From assembly GCA_010093485.1 (NCBI GenBank), contig MU001501.1:761052-825051 (forward strand): a stretch of DNA of 64,000 bases, given 5' to 3'. Below the pieces are notes generated by a model. The model searched no databases, was not told the origin of the DNA, and was given only the letters and a program-made list of their open reading frames with translations. Source of the DNA: Karstenula rhodostoma CBS 690.94 (lineage: Eukaryota; Ascomycota; Dothideomycetes; Pleosporales; Didymosphaeriaceae). Made by a program: the position numbers and the translations under genes. Positions 1-13,226 of the stretch are shown one piece after another (within the stretch, counting starts at the first letter, position 1; each line of letters opens with the position of its first letter).

Positions 1-3000
1 TTTCCCTTATCTTCCTTATTATTTAGATTTTTACTAACTATATATAGGCTTATAAAGTTAATTATTTATAGTAGTATATTTAAGCTATATTAAAGGATTA
101 AAATAAAAGTTAAAAAACCCTTCTTATACCTTTATAGAATCCTTACTTAATAATTAGCTTTTTTTCTATTCTCTCTACTCCTATTCCTACTCTATCTACT
201 TCTATTTTATCTCTACCTACTTTTATCCCTACTTCTATCCCTACTTCTTCTACTTTTATTCCTACTTTTATTACTCCTATCCCTACTCTACCTACCTTCT
301 AGTAAGTCTACCCTATAAATAGCTAGGAGGTAGGCTTATAGGAGGCTATATATACTTCTAAGTATAGTATATCTACTCCTTATAAATACTATATTTTACA
401 GTAGCTCTATAAGGTAGGCCTAAATATTAGTTATTATAGTATAGATTAGTAGTAGCCTAACTTTAATTATTTTAAGGAGTATCTATATAGTTATAATAGG
501 TTTTTTAAAACTAAGAAATCTCTTATTTATAGTTAGGGTAGCTTTAGATATAGGTATACTAGGTGCTCTAATATATTAGAAGTATAGTAGTATACTTAGC
601 TTTATAAGCTCTTTAATTAGATACTTAATATATTTAAATAAGATAGATTTTTTTTATTTTTCCTTTATTTTTCTTTTATTCTCTAGTTAAAAAGTGCTTT
701 TTATAATTAAATCTAATAAATCTCTACTTACTTTACTTCTTCTATATCTATAATTATAAAATTTATATTTTAAAGGTTAAGTAGTTATATAAATCTAGTA
801 AACTATTACTTTAATAATACTTTTATTAAACTATTTATAGGTATTTTACTTATTTTAAAATATAAAACTTTAAATAATCCCTTTATATACTCTTATTATA
901 GCTATATATTCTAGATATTAATATAGTAAAAGTATATAGTAATCCTTTTATTTTTTCTAATTACTAGTCTAATTATCTACTAGTTATTATAGTAGATTTA
1001 CTAGAGCGATCCTAAGTCTAATATAAGTTTAGTAAAGAAGCACTTTAAAGCTATTACTTCTTTACTAATATACTCTAGAGTAAGAAGCTCTACTTCTATA
1101 GTTAAAATTATAATTATACTTTAGTAAGCTACCTTCTATAGAATAGTACTACTAAATAATAAAGTAATATACCTATAAGATAATTATCTTATTAGTAAAT
1201 TATCTATAAAAGATATATCTCTATAAATAAGTAAATCTAAACTATTATATCTACTAAACTAAATTACTTTCTAGCGCGTCCTATAAAGATATAGAATTAC
1301 TTAATTAACTATTACTTTATACTTTATACTTAGGTTAGTAAGGAAGAAGGATAGCTTTAATATAGTAAATATAATATCTAGTTATAGTATAATTACTATA
1401 TATAATACTAATCTAACCTTTTTTTAATAACTCTTAATCTACTATAATAATACTTTACCTTTACTCTTTTTAAGCTTATTAATTAAGAGAGGAGTAGGTA
1501 GGAAGCTACTAGCTTTATAAAGCTTAAATCTTTTTATAATTTTATTAATATATATATCGTGTATAAGCGTAATTATCTAATTATCTTAGTCTCTAATTAC
1601 TTATACTCTAAGAAACTACTTAACTAGTTTCTTATTTTTAATCTTATATTTATTTATAACCTTATTCTATAGTATTTAAGCTTACTCTCTATAGTTATTA
1701 TAATATAAAAGTAGTATATTATCTATATAGAATAGTACTAGGATTTTTTAATTTCTAGAAAGGAATAAATAAGGCTCTTCCTTTAAAGCTTTAAGCCCTT
1801 TAGCTCTAAGCGAGTAGGAAAACTCTTTATATTAGAGAAGTAATAAATCTCTTAAACTATAGAGAGCTTAATTTAATTTTATATATATTCTTAGTGTCTT
1901 AAACCTATCTAGAAGTTTATAGGTTATAGAATTATTTACTATAATTATAGTATTTAGGAATACTCCTATAATATTATATTATTTAATCTTAAAGTTAAAC
2001 TCTATAGTAATTACTATTACCACTTAGAATAACCTTACTATAAGCGTAGTAGCATAGATTAAATATAGGGTATCCTTTAATTAAAAGTCCCCTCTAACTA
2101 TAATATAAGCTTTATAGTTTTTAAACTAACTATCCTAATTAAGCTTATATATAAATACCTATTTTAATAGAAGTAGGTATCCTATTACTTATAATTAAAA
2201 TAGCTTTATCTAAGTTCCTTTCTACTATAAGGTAGTAATCTCTTTAATTATAGCCTACTTAAATAGCTTTTCTAGAGGATAGGAAAGTAGATATTTCTAG
2301 AGTATTAGTTCTAGTAGTAGCTTATCTTTATATAGATAAGCTAGTAATATTATTAGTTTTAGTTTCTTAAGTATAGCTACTATAACTACTATATTTAGTA
2401 TCTTATAGCCTTTATACTTATCCTAGGTTTTATCTACTCCTAGTATAAATATATATATAAAGTTAATCTAAAAACTATTTTTTAAAAATAGATCTACTAT
2501 TAGTATATATATACTAAAATTTAATTTACCTTTTAACTAATTATTATAATTTATATCTTATTATCTTAACCTTTAAACTAGTAAATACCTATTTATTAGT
2601 TAGTTAATCTTAGGTACCTCTTCTTAAAGTTATTTATTTACCCTACTTACTATAGGGAAGATATACTATTACCTTTAGCTTACTAGTAGATTTCCTACTT
2701 TATCTAGTAGTATAGAGTTAGTTATACTAAGTTAAAAGATAGTAGTAGAGTTTTAAAGCTCCTACTCTAGAGAAGTATTATCCTAAGGCTCTAGTTTACT
2801 AGCTCTTTTAGTTAAATTCTAATTCTAGTAGCTCTTAGTATCCTTATAATTATATTAATTAGTCCCTATAATATCTAGCTATAGTATTATATCTAAGGTT
2901 ATAAGTTCTATACTTAAATCTTAGCCTATATAAATTCTTAGTTACTAGCTAGCTATACTTATAGCTTATATAATAGTTAGTATTATTACTTTCTAATTTC

Positions 3001-6000
3001 TTAGCTAGCTATCCTTAGAATCTATCTACTCTAATCTTTTACCCCTAAGTAGTTACTTAATATCCTTAATTCTTATAGTACTCGTGTGCTTATTTAAGCT
3101 AGAAGTAAGATTAATTATATTAAATATATCTTCTAGATTATTAACTTTATCCTTATAAATACTTTCTATAATTCTTAAAGCTTCTACCTTTAGGAGTTTA
3201 ACTTTATATACTCCCTAGTAGAAGGTTACCTTATTAAATATAATATTCCTAGTTATAATTACTTAATTAAGTATAGGAACCTATATTCTATAGATATTAG
3301 AAGCTTAATAGCCTACTAAATACCTAATATAAGCTCTTAGATTTATTTTAAATCCCCTTCTTTTACACCTAGCTTTACAATCCTTTATTAGAGGATATAC
3401 TTAGTATCTATAGGTATAAATCTTACTTTAGTCTAGGTAGAGATCTACTATTATATATTATATAATTATAGGCTTATAGTACTAAAAGTACTATTAGAAC
3501 TAGCTATCTAATACTTTATTTAGTAATTAGAAGCTATATACCGCGCTTAGGCTTATATTATATAGCTAGACTACTATATCTATAATCTCTAGCTATAGTT
3601 TTATTAGTAGATTTACACTAGACCTTATTTTTACTATTTATTTAATTAGCTCTTTTCTAGCTCGCTTCGCTAAACTATTAGTTTTATACGTATAAGGTAG
3701 TAAAGGATTAATTATAATTTCTTCTTTAATTACCTATTCCTTATATTATAATATCCCTTACTATAGGAGTGTTACTATATTATTATCCTACTAGATTTAT
3801 ATAATTTAGAGCTAGTACTTATTCTTTATAAAGGTTAATAGGTATTTTATTAATTATAGAATCTCTAAAAGCGTCTTCCCTTATAGATTAAAATTATAGA
3901 ACTTCCTACTAAATTCTTCCTTTATTATAAGAATTTAGGATTTAAGTATTTACCCTTACTCTATATTAAATAGGTCCTATATAATATAGTAGAATAGACG
4001 TAGTAAATACTTATATAGTTATTATAAAATTACCTTACTTATATATATAACTATATAATACTTATATTCTTATTATTATATTCCTTTAATTAATATACTA
4101 TATATACTAGAAACTAGAGCTTATAAAGCCTTTTTTCTAAGGTATCCTAATTACTTATACTATAGTTCTTTACTATCTAAGTAGGAGATATTCTCTCTTA
4201 ATAGTTTAGATAGTTAAATTATATTTATAATAGTAGGATAAGAGTATATAGGCTTATATTTAAAGAAAGTAAAGTTATACTTATACTATAGGTCTACTAT
4301 TATAATACTTTATTTAATTATTCTAATCCTTAGGGTATTATCTAAGCTAAGATACTAAATACTAACTTTCTTAAATTAAGTTTCTAAAATAATATTTATA
4401 TAAAAGTTCTTAACTACTTTTATATTTTTAAGTAGTAGATTCTCTAATTATTTCCTATTCTTACTATAAAGAATATTCTTAATTAGGTAATTTCTTATTC
4501 TTAAGATAGGTAGAGCTTAAGTTTCTACTTTAACTTAGTCTTTTATAGTTACTTTCTTAAAAGAACTAGTAACTAGAAGGTTCTAATTATTAATAAGGTA
4601 AACTATAGTTATACTATCTAGAATTATACTTTTAGAAAGTAAATAAGAATTCTATATTATATTATAGATTCTATTCTTAGATACTTTACTTAAAAGGTTA
4701 ATTAGATTAATAAGAGCTATTATAATACTACTAAGATAGTTAATAGTAAGCTATTTTTTATTACTTATTTTCTAATTAATACTATTAATCTTAGTTTATA
4801 GCTTTAACTATTATAGGAGCTTTAGATAGTTTAAGATCTTATTTTACTCTTTATTAGAAAGGTTAAATACTTAGGATTTATTAATTAGAGTACTAGTAAT
4901 AGCTATCTATAAGTATTAGTATTTAATTAGTTACTATTTATATTAGGTATTCTTATAAGGGTAGTTAAAATAATTATTATTCTATATATTATTAGATAAT
5001 TTCCTACTAGACTTAGTAGTCTAACTACTAAATATCGCGTAGATACTAGTTCTTTTATAATTAGGGTAGAGTGATTATTCCTAGATTAGCGCTAAAAATA
5101 CCTTTCTAATCTTAGAAAGTATTATTATAGGCCTTTTAAGCGTCTTATTAAGCAGGATTTATTACTTAATTAAGTGGGACTACTTAGGGGTAATCTTCTT
5201 ACCTAAAGCTTTAAGGAAATTATAGGTTATAAGTACTCCTTTAGTTTCTTTAACTAAGTATATAATTACTTTATAGTAGAGGAGCTACTATTCTTTAAAC
5301 TAGATCTCTAGGTTTTACTATCCACTCTTTACTTTATTAAGATAAGCGTAATACTATACTTAAATAAGATTTTTAGTTACTTCTTTAGTAGATACTAGAT
5401 TATTCTTTAGTATATAAAGTAGATATTATAAGGTAGATTTATTATCTTTAACTATATTAATTATTACTAGAGTAAAGAGATCTTAGGAGATAGTAGTATA
5501 AACCTAGTTCTAGAGATTTTATAGCTTAGAATAGTATATCTACTAGTTAGAGACTATAGCGCGATATTCTATAATCTTTAAAATATAGCTTTCCTTATCC
5601 TTCTTATATAATTTAAGCTCCTATTTATAATCTTTAAGGTTATCTAAAGTAACTAGTTAATATAGTTCCTCTAGAATAACTAATTAAATAGGGTAATTAT
5701 CCTTAATTAAGGGGACTATTAGACTATCTAGATTAATTTTAGACTAGATACCTTTAGAGTTTACTTAGAAATATAAGCTTATAAACTAATAAGGCTAGCT
5801 TATTTAATTAATAAGCTAGGTCTAAGTAACTAGAATAGTTAAATTACTTATAGCTTTATTAAATAAAGAAGGCTTTTAGTATAATAGGAGAACCTAAAAG
5901 GGTATATTTAAGTAGTAAAGTATATAGGGAGAATTATCCTATATTCTAAGCACTAGACTTATAACTATAGTAAAGAAAAGGAGCTTAAATATCCCTTTAT

Positions 6001-6171
6001 TTAGGGAGCGAATTAATTAGATTACTATATAAAAAAAGATTACTAGAAAGGCTAGTTATATACTATACTTATCCTAAATTAGTTTAGTACTTAGGTTAAG
6101 GTACCCTTTATCGTGGCTAATTAGAGCTCTATAAACCCTAATATTGCTAAGTATTATTTATATTCTTAATA
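1..6171 (-). mobile_element. CopA: Ty1/copia retrotransposon, minus strand, 3' end off window
   Basis: This is a RIP-inactivated copia-type LTR retrotransposon read right to left. Its 5' LTR is 5966-6171 and the internal region runs to the window start. By comparison with CopB, about 850 bp of 3' internal sequence and the 3' LTR lie beyond base 1. The RT active-site segment is at 1711-1740 on the minus strand and reads FYIDNI, a RIP form of the copia YVDD motif. The integrase segment lies near 3640-3690 and RNase H near 960-1560. All frames carry many TAA and TAG codons. The base after the 5' LTR continues into plus-strand CopC sequence (AAAGA at 6172-6176), so CopA was inserted into CopC. 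The match to CopB, CopG and CopE is nearly colinear. Confidence 0.93.
5966..6171 (-). repeat. CopA 5' LTR (206 bp)
   Basis: This 206-bp repeat is the terminal unit of the copia family. In element sense it begins TATTAAGAAT and ends CTTTACTATA, the RIP-altered form of TG...CA. It aligns end to end with the LTRs at 6288, 18165, 23083, 28384, 30664, 42496, 48208 and 55230. Internal sequence starts at 5965 going leftwards. Confidence 0.93.
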
Positions 6172-6287
6172 AAAGAGAATATCTCCTACTTAGATAGTAA
6201 AGAACTATAGTATAAGTAATTAGAATATTTTAGAAAAAAGGCTTTATAAGTTCTAGTTTCTAGTATATATAGTATATTAATTAAAAA
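6172..6287 (+). mobile_element. CopC fragment, plus strand, between two insertions
   Basis: These 116 bp match CopF 32637-32752 in the plus orientation, and the reverse complement of CopA at about 4085-4200. The piece lies in the pol region upstream of integrase. It is flanked on the left by the CopA 5' LTR and on the right by the CopB 3' LTR. The same element resumes at 13227 at the next base of the consensus. It is therefore a sliver of CopC isolated by two reverse-oriented insertions. Confidence 0.88.
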
Positions 6288-6493
6288 TATAATAGAGAAA
6301 AGGAGCTTAAATATCCCTTTATTTAGGGAGTAAATTAATTAGATTACTATATAAAAAAAGATTACTAGAAAGACTAGTTATATACTATACTTATCCTAAA
6401 TTAGTTTAGTACTTAGGTTAAGATACCCCTTATCGTAGCTAATTAGAGCTCTATAAACCCTAATATTACTAAGTATTATTTATATTCTTAATA
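6288..6493 (-). repeat. CopB 3' LTR (206 bp)
   Basis: This is the copia-family LTR in reverse orientation. It is followed at once by CCCCCTAGG on the plus strand. That is the complement of the polypurine tract which primes second-strand synthesis next to a 3' LTR, and it fixes the orientation of CopB. Confidence 0.93.
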
Positions 6494-9400
6494 TACCCCC
6501 TAGGTAAATAGTACTTATTATTTATTTACTAATAAAATTTAATTATTTAGATTAGCTTCCCTTTAAAAATATATAGCTTAGACTATAATTTTCTACTTAT
6601 ATTACACTATTATTAGTATTATAATACTAATTAGCTAGAGTAAAAGTCTCCTAGTACTTAGTATAGTACTTATAAATAGTAGTAACCTTATAACTAGGTA
6701 TAATAAGTAATAGTAAATAAAGTAAGTAATTATTATATAATATAAACTAGTAAAAGTAGGTAGAATAAAAAGGTATCTTTTATATCTTTTAAACTTCTCT
6801 TCTTTATCCCTATTATTCTATCTTATAGTATATTCTTACCTTTTACTTTTTAATACTTTACTTATACCTTTTAGATAGCTAATAATACTGCTAAAGCTTA
6901 TACTACTAAAGTATATAAATAAAAAGAGAAAATTTAAAGCTAAATAAGTAGTTACTACTAAAAAATTTACTATAACTTCTTAAATAATTTATTAATCTAA
7001 TTACTTTTCTACTTAGTCTATTTCCTATACTCTTAGCTAAGCTCCTCTAATAGTATTATATACTCCCCTAATTATAGAAAAAGAGTATATTAGGGCTATT
7101 TAGCCTATAAGCTACTTTAACTACTTAATAAGTACTTTAAGTAGTAGATTAAATAGCCTCTACTATAATATTATAAACTAGTAGACTAGGTACTACTTTT
7201 ACTATTATATATACTTATATAAACTAATATAAGCTAGATTCTCTACTTATCTAATTAAGTTTTACTAATTATTATAATCTACTATTTCTAGCTATATATA
7301 TAATATACTTTATTCTATTCTATAATAATTTAAACTCTAATATAAGCTTCCCTTATTTTCCTTATTACTTAGATTTTTACTAACTATATATAGGCTCGCG
7401 AGGTTAATTATTTATAGTAGTATATTTAAGCTATACTAAAGAATTAAAATAAGGATTAAAAAACCCTTCTTATACTTTTATAAAACCCCTACTTAATATC
7501 TAGCTTTTTTCCTACTCTCTTTACTTTTATTCTTATTTTATCTACTTTTATTTTACCTCTATTTACTTTTATCTCTACTTTTATTCCTACTTCTCCTACT
7601 TCTATCCCTACTTTTACTACTCCTATCCTTATTTTACTTACCTTTTAATAGATTTACCCTATAGATAGCTAAGAAGTAGGCTTATAAAAGGCTATATATA
7701 CTTTTAAGTATAATATACTTACTTCTTATAAGTATTATACTTTATAGTAACTCTATAAGGTAGGCCTAAATATTAGTTATTATAATATAGATTAATAGTA
7801 GTCTAATTTTAATTACCCTAAGAAATATCTATATAGTTATAGTAGGTTTTTTAAAACTAAGAAATCTTTTATTTATAGTTAGGGTAGTTTTAAATATAGG
7901 TATACTAGGCGCTCTAATATATTAGAAGTATAGTAGTATACTTAGCTTTATAAGCTCTTTAATTAGATACTTAATATATTTAAGTAGGATAGATTTTTTT
8001 TATTTTTCCTTTATTTTTCTTTTATTCTTTAGTTAAAAAGTACTTTTTATAATTAAATCTAATAAATTTCTATTTACTTTACTTCTTCTATATCTATAAT
8101 TATAAAACTTATATTTTAAAAGTTAAGTAATTTTATAAATCTAGTAAACTACTATTTTAATAGTACTTTTATTAAACTATTTATAGGTATTTTACTTATT
8201 TTAAAATATAAAACTTTAAATAATCCCTTTATATACTCTTATTATAGCTATATATTCTAGATATTAATATATTAAAAGTATATAATAATTCTTTTATTTT
8301 TTCTAATTACTAGTCTAATTATCTACTAGTTATTATAGTAAATTTACTAGAGTAATTCTAAGTCTAGTATAAGTTTAGTAAAAAAGTACTTTAAAGCTAT
8401 TACTTCTTTACTAATATACTCTAGAGCAAGAAGCTCTACTTCTATAGTTAAAGTTATAATTATACTTTAATAAGCTACTTTCTATAAAATAGCGCTACTA
8501 AATAATAGAATAATATACTTATAAAATAATTATCTTATTAGTAGATTATTTATAAAAGATATATCTCTATAGATAAGTAGGTCTAGACTATTATATCTAT
8601 TAAACTAAATTACTTTCTAGTATATCCTATAGAGGTATAGAATTACTTAATTAACTACTACTTTATACTTTATATTTAGGTTAGTAAGAAAGAAAGATAG
8701 CTTTAATATAGTAAATATAATATCTAGTTATAGTATAATTACTATATATAATACTAATCTAACCTTCTTTTAATAACTTTTAATCTACTATAGTAATACT
8801 TCGCCTTTACTCTTTTTAAGCTTATTAATTAAGAGAGGAGTAGGTAGAAAGCTACTAACTTTATAAAACTTAAATCTTTTTATAATCTTATTAATATATA
8901 TATTATATATAAGTATAATTATTTAATTATCTTAATCTTTAATTACTTATACTCTAAGAAACTACTTAACTAGTCCCTTATCTTTAATCTTATATTTATT
9001 TATAACCTTATTCTATAGTATTTAAGCTTACTCTTTATAGTTATTATAATATAAAAGTAGTATATTATCTATATAGAATAGTACTAGGATTTTTTAATCT
9101 CTAGAAAGGAATAAATAAGGCTCTTCTTTTAAAGTTTTAAGCCCTTTAGCTTTAAGTAAGTAGGAAAACTCTTTATACTAGAGAAGTAATAAGTCTCTTA
9201 AATTATAAAGAGCTTAATTTAATCTTATATATATTTTTAGTATCTTAAACCTATCTAGAAGTTTATAGGTTATAGGATTATTTACTATAATTATAGTATT
9301 TAGGAATACTCCTATAATATTATATTATTTAATTTTAAAATTAAACTCTATAATAATTACTATTACTACTTAGAATAACCTTACTATAAGTATAGTAGTA

Positions 9401-12400
9401 TAGGTTAAATATAGGGTATTCTTTAGTTAAAAGTCCCCTTTAACTATAATATAAGCTTTATAGTTTTTAAACTAACTATCTTAATTAAGCTTATATATAA
9501 ATACCTATTTTAATAAAAGTAGGTATTTTATTACTTATAATTAGGGTAGTTTTATCTAAGTTCCTTTCTACTATAGGGTAGTAATCTCTTTAATTATAGC
9601 CTACTTAAATAGCTTTCCTAGAGGATAGAAAAGTAGATATTTCTAAAGTATTAGTTCTAGTAGTAACTTATCTCTATATAGATAAGCTAGTAATATTACT
9701 AATTTTAGTTTCTTAAGTATAGTTACTATAACTACTATATTTAATATTTTATAGCCTTTATACTTATTCTAAGTTTTATCTACTCTTAATATAAATATAT
9801 ATATAAAGTTAATCTAAAAACTATCTTTTAAAAATAGATCTACTATTAGTATATATATACTAAAATTTAATCTACCCCCTAGTTAATTATTATAATCTAT
9901 ATCTTATTATCTTAACTTTTAAACTAGTAAATACCTACTTATTAATTAGTTAATCTTAGGTACCTCTTTTTAAAGTTATCTACTTACTTTACTTATTATA
10001 AGGAAGATATATTATTACCTTTAGTTTACTAGTAGATTTCCTACTTTATCTAGTAGTATAGAGTTAGTTATACTAGGTTAAAAGGTAGTAGTAGGGTTTT
10101 AAAGCTTCTACTTTAGGAAAGTATTATCTTAAGGCTCTAGTTTACTAGCTTTTCTAGTTAAATTCTAATTCTAGTAACTTCTAGTATTCTTATAATTATA
10201 TTAATTAGTCTCTATAATATCTAGCTATAGTATTATATCTAGAGTTATAAGTTCTATACTTAAATCTTAGCCTATATAAATTTCTAGTTATTAGCTAGCT
10301 ATACCTATAGCTTATATAGTAGTTAATATTATTACTTTCTAATTCTTTAGTTAGCTATCCTTAGAATTTATCTACTCTAATCCTTTACCCCTAAGTAGTT
10401 ACTTAGTATCCTTAATTCTTATAGTACTCGCGTGCTTATTTAAGTTAGAAGTAAGATTAATTATATTAAATATATCTTCTAAATTATTAACCTTATTCTT
10501 ATAAATATTTTTTATAATTTTTAAAACTTTTACCTTTAGAAGCTTAACTTTATATACTCCCTAGTAGAAGATTATTTTATTAAATATAATATTTCTAGTT
10601 ATAATTACTTAATTAAGTATAGGAACCTATATTCTATAAATATTAAAAGCTTAATAGCCTACTAAATACCTAATATAAGCTCTTAAATTTATTTTAAATC
10701 CCCTTTTATTATACCTAGCTTCGCGATCCTTTATTAAAGAATATACTTAGTATCTATAGGCGTAAATCCTACTTTAGTCTAGATAGAGATCTACTATTAT
10801 ATATTATATAATTATAGACTTATAGTACTAAAAGTACTATTAGAACTAGCTATCTAATACTTTATTTAGTAATTAAAAGCTATATACTATACTTAGGCTT
10901 ATATTATATAGCTAGACTACTATATCTATAATCTCTAGCTATAGCTTTATTAGTAGATTTATACTAGACCTTATTTTTACTATTTATTTAATTAGCTCTT
11001 TTCTAGCTTACTCTACTAAACTATTAGTTTTATATATATAAAGTAGTAAAGGGTTAATTATAATTCCTTCTTTAATTACCTATTCCTTATATTATAATAT
11101 CCCTTACTATAGGAGTATTACTATATTATTATTCTACTAGATTTATATAATTTAGAGCTAGTACTTATTCTTTATAAAGGTTAATAGGCGTTTTATTAAT
11201 TAGAGAATCTCTAAAAGCATCTTCCCTTATAAATTAAAATTATAGAACTTCCTACTAAATTCTTCCTTTATTATAAGAATCTAGAATTTAAGTATTTACC
11301 CTTACTCTATATTAAATAGGTCCTATATAATATAGTAGAATAAATATAGTAAATACTTATATAGTTATTATAAGATTACCTTACTTATATATATAATTAT
11401 ATAATACTTATATTCTTATTATTATATTCCTTTAATTAATATACTATATACACTAGAAACTAGAGCTTATAAAGTCTTTTTCCTAAGGTATTTTAATTAC
11501 TTATACTATAGTTCTTTACTATCTAAGTAGGAGATATTCTCTCTTAATAACCTAGATAGTTAAATTATATTTATAATAGTAGAATAAGAGTATATAGGCT
11601 TATATTTAAAAAAAGTAAAATTATACTTATACTATAGGTCTACTATTATAATACTTTATTTAATTATTTTAATCCTTAGAGTATTATCTAAGCTAAGATA
11701 CTAAATACTAACTTTCTTAAGTTAAGCTTCTAAGATAATATTTATATAAAAGTTCTTAACTACTTTTATATCTTTAAGTAGTAAATTCTCTAATTATTTC
11801 CTATTCTTACTATAAAGAATATTCTTAATTAGGTAATTTCCTATTCCTAAGATAAGTAGAACTTAAGTTTCTACTTTAACTTAATCTTCTATAGTTACTT
11901 TCTTAAAAGAACTAGTAACTAGAAGGTTCTAATTATTAATAAGATAAATAATAGCTATACTATCTAGAATTATACTTCTAAAAAGTAGATAAGAATTCTA
12001 TATTATATTATAGATTCTATTTTTAGAGACTTTACTTAGAAGGTTAATTAGATTAATAAGAGCTACTATAACACTACTAAGGTAGTTAATAGTAAGCTAC
12101 TTCTTATTATTTATTTTCTAATTAGTACTATTAATTTTAGTCTATAGCTTTAACTATTATAGGAGCTTTAAATAGTTTAAGATTTTATTTTACTCTTTAT
12201 TAGAAAGGTTAAATACTTAGGATCTATTAATTAGAGTACTAGTAATAGCTATTTATAAGTATTAGTATTTAATTAGTTACTATTTATATTAAGTATTCTT
12301 ATAGGGGTAGTTAAAATAATTATTATTCTATATATTATTAGATAATTCTCTACTAGGCTTAGTAATCTAACTACTAAATATTATATAGATACTAGTCCTT

Positions 12401-12860
12401 TTATAATTAGGGTAGAGTAATTATTTCTAGATTAGTATTAAAAATACCTTTCTAATCTTAGAAAGTATTATTATAGACCTTCTAAGTATTTTATTAAATA
12501 GGATTTATTACTTAATTAAGTAGGACTACTTAGGGGCAATCTTCTTACCTAAAGCTTTAAGGAAATTATAAGTTATAAGTACTCCTTTAGTTTCTTTAAC
12601 TAAGTATATAATTACTTTATAGTAGAGGAGCTACTATTCTTTAAATTAGGTCTCTAGGTTTTACTATTTACTCTTTATTTTATTAAAATAAATATAATAC
12701 TATACTTAAATAAGATTCTTAGTTACTTCCTTAGTAGGCACTAGATTATTCTTTAGTATATAAAATAGATATTATAAGGTAGATTTATTATCTTTAACTA
12801 TATTAATTATTACTAGAGTAAGGAAATCTTAGGAGATAGTAGTATAAACCTAGTTCTAGA

Positions 12861-13065
12861 NNNNNNNNNNNNNNNNNNNNNNNNNNNNNNNNNNNNNNNN
12901 NNNNNNNNNNNNNNNNNNNNNNNNNNNNNNNNNNNNNNNNNNNNNNNNNNNNNNNNNNNNNNNNNNNNNNNNNNNNNNNNNNNNNNNNNNNNNNNNNNNN
13001 NNNNNNNNNNNNNNNNNNNNNNNNNNNNNNNNNNNNNNNNNNNNNNNNNNNNNNNNNNNNNNNNN
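12861..13065. other. Assembly gap (205 N) inside CopB
   Basis: The left edge matches CopA at about 5520 and the right edge matches the CopA LTR at about 6005. Roughly 490 bp of CopB, holding the gag start, primer-binding site and 45 bp of LTR, should be here. The gap sits in multi-copy sequence and is probably a collapsed-repeat join. Confidence 0.95.
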
Positions 13066-13226
13066 AATTAATTAGATTACTATATAAGAAAAGATTACTA
13101 GAAAGGCTAGTTATATACTATACTTATCCTAAATTAGTTTAGTACTTAGGTTAAGGTACCCCTTATCGTGGCTAATTGGAGCTCTATAAACCCCGATATT
13201 ACTAAGTATTATTTATATTCTTAATA
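13066..13226 (-). repeat. CopB 5' LTR, partial
   Basis: This is the distal 161 bp of a copia-family LTR in reverse orientation, cut by the N gap. It ends TTCTTAATA, the usual outer edge, and the next base returns to plus-strand CopC sequence. Confidence 0.9.

Larger units (their letters stand above)
6288..13226 (-). mobile_element. CopB: Ty1/copia retrotransposon, minus strand, nearly full length
   Basis: This copy has a 3' LTR at 6288-6493, internal sequence, an N gap at 12861-13065, and the last 161 bp of its 5' LTR at 13066-13226. The RT active-site segment is at 9058-9087 and the integrase segment near 10985-11020, both minus strand. The flanks are AAAAA (6283-6287) and AAAGA (13227-13231). 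Both are G-to-A versions of the AAAGG found at this site in CopF (32747-32751), which gives a 5-bp target duplication. Comparison with CopA suggests about 490 bp is missing, although the gap is drawn as 205 N, so the N count is not a true length. Confidence 0.92.
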
